The notes below the pieces were generated by a model that saw only the letters and a list, made by a program, of their open reading frames with translations, made no database searches and was not told the origin of the DNA. The position numbers were made by a program, and so were the translations under genes. Below are positions 12,041 through 23,545 of a DNA stretch of 64,000 nt, piece after piece (the first letter of the stretch is position 1; each line of letters opens with the position of its first letter). This DNA comes from Rallus limicola (Eukaryota > Chordata > Aves > Gruiformes > Rallidae): NCBI GenBank assembly GCA_022605955.1, contig JAKCOZ010000012.1:25294015-25358014 (forward strand), written 5' to 3'.

Positions 12041-12153
12041 CAAGCTTGAGCAAAGGCAAATGTATGGATCTCCACAGCTGTAATTTACTGCCTCAGAATC
12101 AACAGCCTCACAATAAGCATTTTGCAGCATTTCTTTGTGCATGTTAATGATTT
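12041..12153 (-). CDS. candidate internal coding exon (37 codons), product unknown
   Basis: On the minus strand a long T-rich tract ending in tttgtag precedes the exon, and TTG|GTAAGTACC follows it. Of the three frames only one is open. It takes two bases at the 5' end to complete a split codon and ends in phase 0. The translation includes MHKEMLQNAYCEAVDSEAV and then CGDPYICLCSS, with four cysteines within about 18 residues. It is phase-compatible with 11407-11511, about 530 bases downstream. The acceptor tract may owe its quality to a simple A-rich repeat on the plus strand. No family is assigned. Confidence 0.35.
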
Positions 12154-12340
12154 CTACAAAAAAAAAGAAAAAAAAAAATCACTCTTCTTCATTATGCTGG
12201 TTCAATTTCTGCTGCTTTGGAAGTTGTCTCTAGAGACGCTTCGAGGAAGAGCTGTGGGGAGGAGGAAAGTGCTTGTCCCTTTCATTAGCAGCCTACGTTT
12301 AACTTAATTCCCTTGACTCATCTCCTTGCTTCTCTTTTAG

Positions 12341-12408
12341 GCAACCAGCCCTTTGCTGTCAATGCCAACACACTGCTGGTCAATGGCAAATACTCCAAGG
12401 TTTATTAG
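12341..12408 (+). CDS. candidate terminal coding exon, product unknown
   Basis: The plus strand has a strong acceptor (ccttgcttctcttttag, ending at 12340). It is followed by an open frame of 21 codons ending in TAG at 12406-12408. Codons favour C or G at the third position, unlike the flanks. The peptide contains NQPFAVNANTLLVNGKY. An alternative is an internal exon ending at a weak AAG|GTTTAT donor at 12399. That would join in phase to a second open block at 12649-12768, which follows a tctcccatcccag acceptor and ends in TGA at 12769-12771. Candidate exon 12041-12153 lies on the opposite strand close by, so one of the two models may be false. Confidence 0.3.
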
Positions 12409-12576
12409 AGGAATGCAGCTGATTATCTTGGGAGACCTTGCAAGGAAGAAAAAACACCTTTTTTTTTCCTTGTTTTAAGATTCATCACCTTAAACAGAAA
12501 TACTATATTTCAGGCTCTGAAATCTATATTCAGACAAAATTCAAAGTATGAGGTTTTCCATGTGATTTCCTTAAAG

Positions 12577-12582
12577 AATAAA
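12577..12582 (+). promoter_or_regulatory. AATAAA polyadenylation signal, proximal
   Basis: The hexamer lies 169 bases after the TAG of the candidate terminal exon. The downstream sequence is only moderately T-rich. It is plausible if the plus-strand exon model is right, and otherwise a chance hexamer. Confidence 0.3.
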
Positions 12583-12831
12583 AACACACACGAGTATTTC
12601 TCTGTCCGCAGCGTGGTAATCGTTTGAATCCTCTCTCTCCCATCCCAGTATGAAAAGGCTTCACAAATGAATGATGAGCAGATGGCATATCATTTTCTCA
12701 ACTGGAGATGCTTGGATTCGATTTGTCCCTCATTGAATGCTGGCACAAACCCCATTTCTGCGCCCCAGTGAATAGCCTGTATAGTTTGTATATTCTCCGG
12801 TGGTATTTGTTTAATGGCTACTGGTATACAG

Positions 12832-12837
12832 AATAAA
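12832..12837 (+). promoter_or_regulatory. AATAAA polyadenylation signal with GT-rich downstream element
   Basis: The hexamer is followed 15-40 bases later by a G/T-rich tract (gggttggttttggggtttttt, about 12853-12873). This is the classic arrangement for a cleavage site near 12850. It would end a 3' UTR of roughly 80 bases after the TGA at 12771, or 440 bases after the TAG at 12408. Confidence 0.35.
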
Positions 12838-12874
12838 GCCTTGTATCAAGTAGGGTTGGTTTTGGGGTTTTTTG

Positions 12875-15330
12875 AAATTGTAATTATCGCTGCAGACATC
12901 TAGGGCTTCACTACTTCTGGGTTTTTTTGCTGCCTCTGAGCTGCATTCTGGTGCACAGCTCCAGTCTGCTCCATTTGTCACCATTGGCCGCATCCAGGTA
13001 CCTCCCTCTCCAGGCTGCCCCCATCCACGCAGCCTTATTTTATCATACACGCCTCCAGTTAATGTCCCTAGAGCCAAATCACCCAACTTTTCTCACTGTT
13101 TTGACTGTCAAGTGAAAGTTTATCTTAGCACCTATGCTATTTCCATGACAGCTGCTGCAGTCACAGCACCCATGCTTAACACAGTGGACATCAGTGGGGT
13201 GGTTTGGAGACAAAGCTGCAGAGATGATGCTCCAACTGATGGTGCCTCCTCCGTGCAAGTTCTCAGATACAACACACCTCCAGTTTGATACCACTGTTTC
13301 TTATTCCAAACACCTTTCTTAATTCCACTTTTGCTTTTTATTATGCCATCATGTTACAACACTATCAACACACTGTGGTCTAACAATCCCATTTCCCCAA
13401 GCTACTCAAATAGCTCCCAGAGATGCTTCTGTGATCCTGCTTCATCTGTGGGGCAGTGCTTCCCATTCGCAACTCAGAACTGCCCACCAATCAAGACCTG
13501 AAGTGCTCTGTTGGCAATGTGACTATTGCACAGAGAGATTTATCTGAAAAATTCTGTATGCTGTAAGACAAGAAATCTAGAAACCATCCCTTCTACTCAA
13601 GACACCAGGGATGCTCCCTCACAGCCTGTGCATGGTGGAGCTATAGTTCATCAACATCACATTTTATGGTGTTTCAAGCCTCCTAGGATGTAAAAGCTAG
13701 CAAGTTTTTGTAAGTAACTTCTCAAGTAGCACAATTTTGGGTTGTGAGGTTGGGGGGGGGTCATAAAATGATCCCTTTTCCAGATTGTTCTACTATTTCC
13801 AACACGGAAAAGAGATTAGTGGGTTCATTGTCACTAGTGCTCCACTCTAAGCAAAAACTTTCCAAATCTTTGACACAGAATTAATCACTTTTCCAGGCTT
13901 TTCTGCTATCAGAGCAGATGTCTAAAGCACAAAATCCATGTAGGGAGCCCTTAGAAGTTTGTATTGTTTCTACCGCCTAAGGGGTAGATATTTAAATTTT
14001 CTTAATATTGAGCCAACTCAGTTCTTATCACAGTTACACAAAGCTGCCACATAATTCAATAGACAAATTGTCTGAATCTAATTAATCCCATAAAATGACA
14101 AATTATAATTTTTTTTATAAAAAAAAAAAAATTATACTTAATAGATAGCCAAATGGCTACAAACCACATTAGGCTGAATGAATCAGATACCATCTGTGAT
14201 AGGAAGCACGTTGAATAATACAGTCTAGATGCAAAGCATATTGAACAGCACAAAAAATACCATATAACAGATTTATAGTGCATAATCCACACAGAAAAGT
14301 CTGCTAAAATAGATCAGCTCTGTCACATAACACTGCTTTCATCTAGTGTCCAGGAGCACCGCACCACTTTGACTCATTTAGCAGATCAGTTACATGCTAT
14401 TCCTGATTTCATGCAGTGATGATTAAGGATGAAAAACATCACAGACAGTTGGCAACTGCAATAAATCAAGAAGCTTTGCTCAATTTTTCTTTAAGTTATT
14501 TGCACCAGAATTAAAAAAAATAAAATAAAATAAAATAGAGTGATTGAATTAGTCATGTACAATTGTTTTTGGGGGAAAAGAGTCCCCTGTGATAACTTTG
14601 GACCTTCAGATTTCATAAGCCTTCTAAGACAGGGAAGTAAATTAGGCTTTAATAGGCTGTTATAAGCCCACTATCAGGAGATGTTGCATATAGGCTAAAA
14701 TTAGTTTCTATTGAGCCTTTTTTTGTGTGTGTGAGAGGGGGAAATGATCCAAAGCTTTAAGCCAAGTAATGGCAAGATGAACTACATTAACCAAACAAGA
14801 TTTGGCACAAACCTGAGCCACTTAAGGTATTTTTTATATATGCTGTTCCGGCCTGTGCACAATAGACTCTCATCAGATATAACAAACATCTGCTGGTTTG
14901 AGGATTATGGACTCTATTTTCTAAATTTATAGTGCTTGGGTACCAATTGGAGTCACTGAGACCTGACTCTGAGCTTAAATCAATGCTGCAACTGCCCCCA
15001 AAAACGAATACATAAAGCCACCCTAATGAATACTACTGGTACTGTTGTACTCCTGATCGTGGCACACAGCTCCTGCTAAAGCACATAAACCAGAGAGATG
15101 TTGAACAGGGAGGCAGCAGCATCCACAGTTTCACATTTTCTTTTGTTCACCACGTGTCATAAAGCAGCAGAAAAATCAGGGGTATTGGGAAGATTTGGAG
15201 CCGGATCTGTTCATTAGCTGTCCTTGTGTGTGAGTAGAGATGTGGGTATATAGGACAGTCATATATAGTCATTATATAGCCACCAATTTTGCTACCATAC
15301 ATTGAATTTACCCCACAGCCCCCACTTGAG
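12875..15330. other. unique sequence, no gene supported
   Basis: Frames at 12811-13294 on both strands are not supported by splice sites. A G9 run is near 13752, an A/T hairpin-like tract is at 14108-14135, and a (TAAAA)n tract is at 14512-14537. No transposon is recognised before 15331. Confidence 0.4.
14512..14537. repeat. short (TAAAA)n microsatellite
   Basis: An A8 run is followed by three TAAAA units and TAG. It is a simple A-rich tract. Confidence 0.8.
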
Positions 15331-15525
15331 AGATCCTCCCCAGTTCAGGGTGAGGGAGCCCTGGGACAGGCTGCCCAGGGGGGTGTGGAGTCTCCTTCTC
15401 TGGAGAGATTCAATACCCATCTGGACGCCTGTCTGTGCAATATGAGCTGGGGAGCTGCTTTGGCAGGGGGTTGGACCCCATGATCTCTCAAGGTCCCTTC
15501 CAACCCCTATGATTCTATGATTCAG
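15331..15525 (+). mobile_element. CR1 LINE, 5'-truncated 3' end
   Basis: It contains the CR1 3' UTR blocks in order: gtgagggagccctgggacag, ctgcccaggggggtgtgg, agtctccttctctggagag, ctttggcagggggttggacc, and aaggtcccttccaacccc with attctatgattc at the end. Sense orientation is plus. Only about 195 bases remain, typical of CR1 5' truncation. The overlapping open frames have no separate meaning. Confidence 0.93.
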
Positions 15526-17086
15526 ATAAACTTGTATCACACTGGTCCTGATAATAGCATCAAATAAAATATACATCATCGCATTTATCCACAATATCAA
15601 AAGTTTTTATAAGAAAACAAGCTGCAATATTTACAACAGTTTGGAAATGTGGATCTTTGGAAACCCCTTGCCTTACCATTTAATCTAAACGTTTCAGAGT
15701 ATAAAATGAGAAGCCTCTAAGGTCTCCTGCCTGTGTAGTTTCATTTATTTAAAAATTAATCACAGACTGAAGGAAAGAACAGTAGTCCATTCCCACAAGA
15801 ACTGACTTAAATTCTGCTGCCTTTAAATTTACTTTGTTGCAGTCTTTCCTTTTAATAAAATACTCACAGTGATTTCAGAGTGGCTGATGGTATTAAGAGA
15901 GATTTATTATTATTATTGTTATCAAATTAAAGGCCATTTTGGGACAAAAAGAGAGTCTTTTTATATAACTGTCAGACCTCAGTTTTCATGTTTATGTGTG
16001 TTTATTTAGAAAAAACACACTCAAAGTAAACATACTAGCATAAACTCTGTAACAAAGGTATCTTAATTTATTTAATAAATATTCTTTTAAAAAATATTAC
16101 TAACAAACCCTGCAGACAATGAAGCTGTGCTAGCAGAACATAAGATTTCCTTGCCTGTGTGCTTTATTCTCAAATCCACTGTTTGTCAGGGGTGAATTCA
16201 GACAAAATTCATCTTTCAGCTGCTTTTTGTGGACAGAGACACTGGTTCCAATGGAAATCTTTCAGAGATCTCTTCCATCAAAATGAAAAGCCACGCTACA
16301 CAAAGATGCTGTTCTTGTGTTTTGGCTAAATTTCCATCGTGCACTCAGTTCTGACTCAGAGGAGTATCAGTGTGTAACCTAAACATATGCTAGGAATGGT
16401 GTTATGCACAAAAATATTTAAGCATATCTCCTATGTTTCACAGGATACACTTTTTTTTATAGAGATTTCTAACTTTTTTAAATGGCCTAGGGAAGATGAG
16501 CAGCCAGCAAGCCTGAACTTCTATCAGCTTCAGCAAGGAGAAATAAACCAGAAGGATTTTAACTGTCCATGTCCTCTCCCAGTTCCTGAAGTTACAGAAA
16601 CTTATCAAAATCTTTGCTGCTTTAAAAAAACTTTCTCCTTTTCATGACTGTGAGGAAAAACTGAGAATAATAGCTGCAGAGCCATCTTCTCAATTCTTAA
16701 AAAAAACATGAAAGGACTCAGAATAAGAGAGACTTTGATTGAGCTGATATGGCTGACCTACCCATAGTTTCAGCTTGGAAGGTATCAGTGAACGAGAGGA
16801 AGCAAAATTAAAGCTTCCCCAGATTTTCTGAGAGAGGTTTGGGAACAGCAGATGAACCATACTGTTATCCTGAGGAAGAAGGCAACAGAAGGTCATGTCA
16901 AATTCTGGGGCTTGATGTGGCTGCAAGATGTGCTAGGCTCTAGGCAGCAATCTGCCTGGATATTGGGAAAACACTTGTGGTTCTAACAGGTAACGTGTCA
17001 TTTCATAAAACTATGGGGGGTTTTCTACATATAAAATATCTTTGTTTTTTTTCTTTTCAGAGGAACACATTCAAATATTGATTTTT

Positions 17087-17124
<38 letters not shown>

Positions 17125-19269
17125 CAGCAACAATGCTTGGGAACCAGACAAGGGCTCATTTCCACACCCTGAAGCATGGGCATGCTGAGGTTGGGTTTTT
17201 GCACTGCTGTCACTCATTGTTGAGCAGCCGTTCTCACTTCAAACACAATCCCCAAAAGCCAGTCTTTTCTTTGCTACACCAAATCAAAACATCCCTAAAT
17301 GGAACCTGGCAATCCTGTCAAAGCACTTTCCTGTGCTCATTTCCAATATAATTTAATAGAGAAATTAAAGAAAGGAAACACTTCAAGTGTTTGTTGAGAG
17401 AAAATTCAACTGTAATAGTTTCAGGGGACTTCCTACCTCTGCTGGAGTCATTGCCAGCCCAACACTCAGAGACCACAGGTGATTTTTGAGCTGCCAGGTG
17501 GGTGCACACTGTCAGTTTCTCATTTACTCAGCAGTGACTACACAATAGTTCATCATAAACATAAGAATTCACTCTCACTTGCTGCTCCTACGTTTTCTTC
17601 TATGTGCGTGTAATTACCAATGGTGGGGGTAAGACCTTCCCCAAGCTCTTCAGAAAGACATGTAGAAGAAACACAAAGCAGGACATTAGTTAGAAATTTA
17701 GATTATAACAAGTGCTTAAGTAAAAACTGGAATTAATAGATCCAACTTGGTTGCACTTAAAATCAGAAGAGCTGCATTATGAAAGAATGAGCCCAAGCAT
17801 TTCTCCAAAAGGTTCCTAACATGCAAAATTGTTCCATATCAGGTAAACCTGTTAGATTTGGAGTATTAAATAATATTTCCTGTATGACCTAAAATATAAA
17901 ACTTAGGTTCTCAATATAGATAAGCAGTCAGTGTAGGTAACAATTAAACCAATGGAAGCTAAATTCACAATATACTACATAAAGTTCAGTAACCCAGAGC
18001 TCATCACTGTAGGAATATTTAACCTTTCTCTCTTTTTTTTTTCTTTCCTAGCTTGTGTTTGATTTCTCTGTCCTACCTAAATAAAGGTAAGAATCTTCTC
18101 CAAGCAATCTGAAGCAGTTGGCTTGAATAATAGGTGAAAGGCACCATTATTTCCTCCTCTTGAACTGCACAGGCTTCCTCATTACATGATAAATGCAGCG
18201 TTGTTTTCCTATCCCTCCCCTCTCACCATCCATTACTGCACATTGAAGTACTTGGAGTAAAGGTTCTTTAATTGTTTATCACAGAGACATCCCACCACTT
18301 ACTCTAAAAGGAAAGCCTGTTAATGTGAACTCCATCAGATGGGCTTGTTCAGACCTTAGGTGATACTGCCATTCAAAGAGGGAACGTGAGATGACATTGA
18401 CCACTTGCCCATCCTGTAAATCCTTTGCTGAATCAGGGTACTCCAAGGAAATGGAACCCTGTTATGATGGTGTGTGTATGTGTGTGCTCCAAAAGAGGTG
18501 CAATAAAATACAAATCCCTTACACTGCAAAGAATTATGTGTTTATAATGAACACAGAGACACCCTCTCCAACTGGGACACAGAAAACCAAAGCATCTTCA
18601 GCTATAAGAAGAATGCTTGTGGAGGGATTGCCTTAGGAAACAGCCCAATTTCCCACACAACAAGCCATGTGTCTTCTTCCACATCTGCTCATCCTCAAGG
18701 AGGTTTGCCTGATATTCAACCTAAGATCTGTTTTCCTAATTTCATCTCATTATTCATAGTTATGTTCCTTTTCATTCTGCCAAATAATTTGATCTCCTAA
18801 ATGTTTTCTTTGTCTTTGCTTTCCAATCCTGGTCCCATCTAATATTTGGTGCTATATAGATCAGATCATCCACCCTCTCATCATTCTTCTACTCCCCTTT
18901 TGGTACCCTTTCCAGCAACACTTTAATCATGTTACCAGCAAGCTGCTTTAGAATATTCAGTGGTATGATATCAGAGTTAAAACCACTTAAAATCTTATGC
19001 CAGGCAAAATGGACTAGAGAGTCTTGTTTGAAGAACAAAGACAGTGAAGTCGGAAAAGCAGAAGCCTCACCAGATGCTTTCAGACTTTGTTTTTGGGATT
19101 TGTCCAGTCTGTTCCTGTTTTTTTGGGTTTGTTTTTTTTTTTGACTCTTACAGGACAGATTCTTAGCCTGGCCCACAGCACTCTGCTTGCAGCCCAGCTG
19201 AAATGACACCATCACAACCTAGCATGAAACACCAGTAAGGAGCATATACCAGAAGTACTTAAAGGTCAA
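15526..19269. other. unique sequence, no gene supported
   Basis: This is AT-rich unique sequence. One possible 35-nt plus-strand exon (18052-18086) sits between ctttcctag and AAG|GTAAGAATC; it is not clearly coding and may be part of a noncoding RNA or a decoy. The minus frame at 18889-19215 is low-complexity (K/Q-rich) and not convincing. Confidence 0.4.
17091..17120. repeat. (AT)15 microsatellite
   Basis: Fifteen uninterrupted AT units; likely length-variable between individuals. Confidence 0.95.
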
Positions 19270-19672
19270 AGAATCACAGAACATTAGGAGCTGGAAGGGA
19301 CCTCAAAAGATCTAGTCCAAACTCCCTGCCAGAGCAGGATCACCCAGACTAAATCACACAGGAACACATCCAGGCAGGTTTGAAAGTCTCTACAGAAGGA
19401 GACTCCACAACCTCTCTGGGCAGCCTGTTGCAGGGCTCCAGCACCCTCACAGGGAAAAAGTTCCTCCTTATATTCCCCTAGAGCTTCCTCTGCTCCAGCT
19501 TGCACCCATTGCCCCTTGTCCTATCACTGGCCATCACTGAGAAGAGCCTGGCTCCATCCTCCTGGCTCTCACCCTTTAGATATTTATAGACATTAATGAG
19601 GTCACCCCTCAGTCTCCTCTTTTCTAAACTAAAGAGGCCCAGCTCCCTCAACTTCTCCTCAAAGGTCTGAAG
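19270..19672 (-). mobile_element. CR1 LINE fragment with end of pol ORF
   Basis: Plus-strand agaatcacagaacattaggagctggaagggacctc marks the 3' terminus, and the element runs to higher coordinates. The part near 19550-19670 encodes, on the minus strand, the CR1 pol C-terminal pattern [19 protein letters not shown] followed by VYKYLKG. It is 5'-truncated. The open frame 19478-20002 runs through this piece, the unique spacer and the next CR1. Confidence 0.92.
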
Positions 19673-19760
19673 AGTAATATCCACTTTATCTTTCAAAAGC
19701 ATCCCAGTAGTTACAAGAATAGTATTATGATACCCCAAAATGCTTCTGCATTTGCAAGAA

Positions 19761-19950
19761 AGAATCACAGAATGGTTTGGGTTGGAAGGGACCTCAAAGA
19801 TCATCAGGTTCTGACCCCCCCTACCATTGGCAGGGACATCTCTACCCAGACCAGGCTGCTCAAGGCCACATCCAATCCGGCCTTCAACACCTCCAGGGAG
19901 GGGGCAGCCACCAGCTCCCTGGGCAGCCTGTTCCAGGGCGTCACCACCAA
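19761..19950 (-). mobile_element. second CR1 LINE fragment of a different subfamily
   Basis: It starts with agaatcacagaatggtttggg and continues with ggaagggacctcaaagatcatc. It then has the ccttcaacacctccagggag and ccctgggcagcctgttccag blocks of a CR1 subfamily different from the neighbour at 19270. About 90 bases of non-CR1 sequence separate the two. Both are on the minus strand, indicating two independent insertions. Confidence 0.9.
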
Positions 19951-22331
19951 AACAACAAGTTGAGCAGAGTAGTAATCTAGGCTGGCACAAAACAGAACAC
20001 ACGGCTTCCCCATCTCCTATAGCTCATAGTATGATTTGGACTGGTCTCAGCTAAGTTTGAGATGAATTTGTGAGACCTGGAAAGAGATAGCTTTGCAAAC
20101 CAGCAATAGTTTTCAGAGATGCCACATACAAAGGTGAGCTGAAGTTTGGCACCACAAAAGCAAGAGGACAAGCACCCCAGGAGAGGCACTGGCAGGGAGA
20201 CACTTTGCAAACAAGCGATTTCACCATTTAACAGGGAACTCTAACATAACACACACATTGTGAGCTTTCAGGCTGGAGTGAAATTATTTTGAATGATTTC
20301 AAGGAAACCTTTTAATGTGGGAGCAACATGCTGTTTGAAGAAATTCTTCATGTGAGCCAGGATTTCAGACTGACATATTGCCACTAAGCAAAAAGTTACC
20401 TTCAAAATGCATGTATTAAATTCTCTTGAAATGCAAGAACACTACATACAGATCAGATGGCACTATGTAACCCATTTATAAATCAGAAGCAAAGAATGGA
20501 TGGGGAATTATATCTTGTTCTAACAAATCATGATTGATCCCTGAATGTGCAAACGTAACCTGTTTCAAGTCAGAAACCTGGAACGAATTAGGATAGTTGT
20601 AACCTTGAGAATAGAGTGCTTCTCTTTATCTTTCTGCATTGGGAAGAAATGAATTAGGCATTGATAAGAGCAGGCTGGGGAACTAAATAAACCCATGTCA
20701 CATCTGCTTCAACAGTAAAATTAATGTTGCCACTTTTTAAAGCGTCAATTAAAATATATATTTGATTATATACTAGAATAGATAATATTCTTTATAGCAT
20801 GTTCTAGTAAGACAGAGCTTAACATGACCTTAAGCTTCCTGATCTGTTGAACTGGATAGGAACAAAATCGTTTCAGTAAAGCCCAATTACATGAACAGAA
20901 GGTGTGAGTAACTGAAGTCCACAGAAGTCAAGTGGCACATATATCCCACTGCAAAACATTCCCAAATAGGCACTTCAGTGTCTGTAAGAAGTAGCACTCC
21001 ATAACTTCTGCTGATGTCTACCCTTCTGTGACATTATATACCATGGCTGATGAGCAACTTTTGGATTAGGGTACTTGCAGCAGCTGAATCCAAAGCATAA
21101 TTAGTTTACACTGGACTTCAAGTCATTGCTTTAACTTCACTTCACCTTGTCTACAATGATGGAACATAATTTTCAGCGGTGTTACTTATTCTGCTACATG
21201 AAACGTGTTCCACTTGTCTTGACACACTAAAGGTCATTTGATTTGACCACCATTGTCAATTTTGAGTGTGTGTGTGCAAGATACAGTACAGTATTACACC
21301 TCTAAGTCAAAATTCTACTTTATGTATCAAATTTTAAAACTATGGGTATTGGCTCACACTTCTTAAGGTGTGATAAGTCAAATTTGTGTCTGAAAGAAGG
21401 AAAATTCTGCTTTGGCTCTTTCTTCTTCTGGCTTGTTTTTTGTTTCATTTTGGTTTATATTTTGATGCATTTCTTAGTTATTTCTACTAAAGAAAATTGA
21501 GATTTTTAACCAGAGTCCTAGCTATAAAAAAAACCTAGTGTGAACAACACATCAAATATTTCTATCTTTAGAGAGAAATACTAAAGGAGAAGGAAGAAAA
21601 TCTGCTGGCATTTTGAATTTCAGTGATATCTACAATACCCTCTTTTATTTGCTTGTTGAGCAAGATCATCTTTTTCTTTTTTTCCACTGTTCAGAGCACA
21701 CCCTGCCCAGCAGCATCCACGTTCATGATTAAGGTTTCTAGGCAGTGATACAGCAAAAGCAAAACACATTAGACTAAAGATCTCATCTCTGCAGCAGCAC
21801 AGAAAAGAGCAGCATGCCTACATCTATTTTTTTTTTCCTCTCTCATCCCACCATCTTTTTATTCTACACTTGTCAAGGCATCTTGTTGCTTCATTCCATT
21901 CAGTTCCTTGGGACACAACAACTGATACATGATAAATGACAGAAAAAATAGAAAACCTAAAGACAACTATTAATTTATAGCAGTGGAGCATTAAAATTTC
22001 TCAAGCTCTCAGAAATAGATTCTTTTTTTTTTTTTTTTTTGAGAAAAAGGTTAATTCTGAACTTAAAAATCCATCCCAGTTGTGGTGATTTGATGTGTAT
22101 GAACTTACATGCAGGAATGCCTAGAAGTGCCCAATGTTAATCTGGTCTTGTTCATAAAATACCGCCTTTGAGTCTCTAACAAGTATGCAAAAACAAAGCC
22201 AAAGAACCTCCTTGAGAGCAGATCACTCAAAAAAATAAAAGCTAATAGATGTTTTTTTTATGATGTGATTGTTATTGCAAGTTTAATAGATCATTATGAG
22301 CTCCATAATGAATAAGCAGGGCTGTACTCAC
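19951..22331. other. unique sequence, no gene supported
   Basis: AT-rich sequence with a T18 run at 22023-22040 and no recognised repeat. No exon is convincing in this stretch. Confidence 0.4.
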
Positions 22332-22404
22332 CATGGCCAAGTGAGCACCTCATGCTAGTAGGGAAGCCCTCACCTTCTGGTTTCTCCAGGAAATCTACAT
22401 TCAG
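22332..22404 (-). CDS. weak candidate coding exon (24 codons), product unknown
   Basis: The minus strand has CATG|GTGAGTAC as a strong donor and ggggagacttag as a weak acceptor. One frame is open (phase 0-1) and encodes a stretch with FLEKPEGEGFPTSMRCSLG. Phase would fit the candidate exon at 12041-12153 if no exon lies between. The poor pyrimidine tract keeps confidence low. Confidence 0.18.
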
Positions 22405-22852
22405 CTAAGTCTCCCCAGAACAGCAATGACATCACCCTCATTGCATACACAAAGTCAGTGTATTTAATTAAAAATATTTAGGATAACAGACTCTAACTCA
22501 CTTAAATATTTGAAAAAAAATCAAATAAAATTAAACATTCACTTAAAGTTTAGTCTCTCCAAAGCCCACTGTGTGATTAAATGTATTTTATAATTACAGA
22601 ATGATGGGCACTACTGGCTATAACTTTCCTGTGCTTTCCTAGAGCTAAAGACACCACTATGAATTTAGCCATGGGTATGACACAAGGATTATTCTATCAG
22701 AATAAAATATCAAACTCCATCAGACCTTTCTTCAGCAAAAAAAAACAACCAAAAAGAGGCTTCTTCAGAGGAGTGGGATGAAGAAAATGAGTAAGAAATA
22801 CTTTTAAGGGGTAAACACAACAGACCTTTCTTTGTCTCTTGAAACATAATGG

Positions 22853-23421
22853 TGTCGTGGTTTCACCCCGGCTGTGGGCCGAGATCCACGCAGCTGCCTG
22901 CTCCTTAAAGTAAAAGAGCAGGAGAAAAGGGAAAGGGGGGGGAAACAAGGGAAGGGAAAAGGAAGGGGCAAATAACTCCAAACCCAAGAAACTAAGAGGC
23001 CCGTGGGTTGGGATAAGGATAGTTTACTAAGATAACAGAAAAATAAAATATAACAATGCTCACAGGACTTTAGAGCAAAAGAATATGAAACTATTGATAC
23101 CCAATGCAGCTTCTCACCCAACCACACAACTCAGGCCGCACCACCCAGAGCTGTCCCGGAACCCGACCGTCCCCCAAGACCCTCGCGTCCCGGAACCGCC
23201 CCCCTTCTTCCTCCCATCAGCCCCCCTTTATCCTGGGCAGGACGTAATTGGCATGGAATACTCTCTTTGGCCCATCTGGGTCACCTGTCCTGGCTTTGAC
23301 TGTCTGACTGCAACTAGAAACATCAGGGTGTTCTCAGCACTGCTTTCATTTTAACTCCCAAACACAGCATCCCATCCGCTGCTACAAATGAAGTTAACTC
23401 TATCCTGACTGAAGCCAGGAC
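22853..23421 (-). mobile_element. avian endogenous retrovirus-type LTR (solo LTR or fragment)
   Basis: The plus strand begins tgtcgtggtttcacc at 22853 and ends near gaagccagga at 23420. This is the reverse complement of the usual TG...CA LTR ends. The inner blocks catggaatactctctttggcc, gggtcacctgtcctggc and gaagttaactctatcctgac match the layout of common avian ERV LTRs as I remember them. It is G+C-richer than its flanks and includes a long purine tract at 22908-22970. Flanking target-site duplications are not clear. No gag, pol or env reading frame is attached, so it looks like a solo LTR. The class within the ERVs is not resolved. Confidence 0.7.
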
Positions 23422-23429
23422 CTGGTCAT

Positions 23430-23545
23430 GACGTAAATGGTATGGAATAAGGGGTGGATAATGTCCTGGGCAAAGGACACAGCCAACAGCACCACAAAGC
23501 ACAACCACGTTCATCTTACTGCACTGTCTGTGCATGCTACAGGCA
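23430..23545 (-). repeat. partial duplication of an LTR module next to the LTR
   Basis: The block gacgtaaatggtatggaata at 23430 repeats gacgtaattggcatggaata at 23241 with three differences, 189 bases apart. The following gtcctgg...ggacacagcc resembles the same LTR region. It may be a second LTR fragment or an internal duplication; the right boundary is uncertain. Confidence 0.5.

Noticed and set aside
19478..20002. 174-codon minus-strand frame
   Set aside because: It runs through two CR1 pieces and a unique spacer. The only recognisable protein pattern is the CR1 pol tail.
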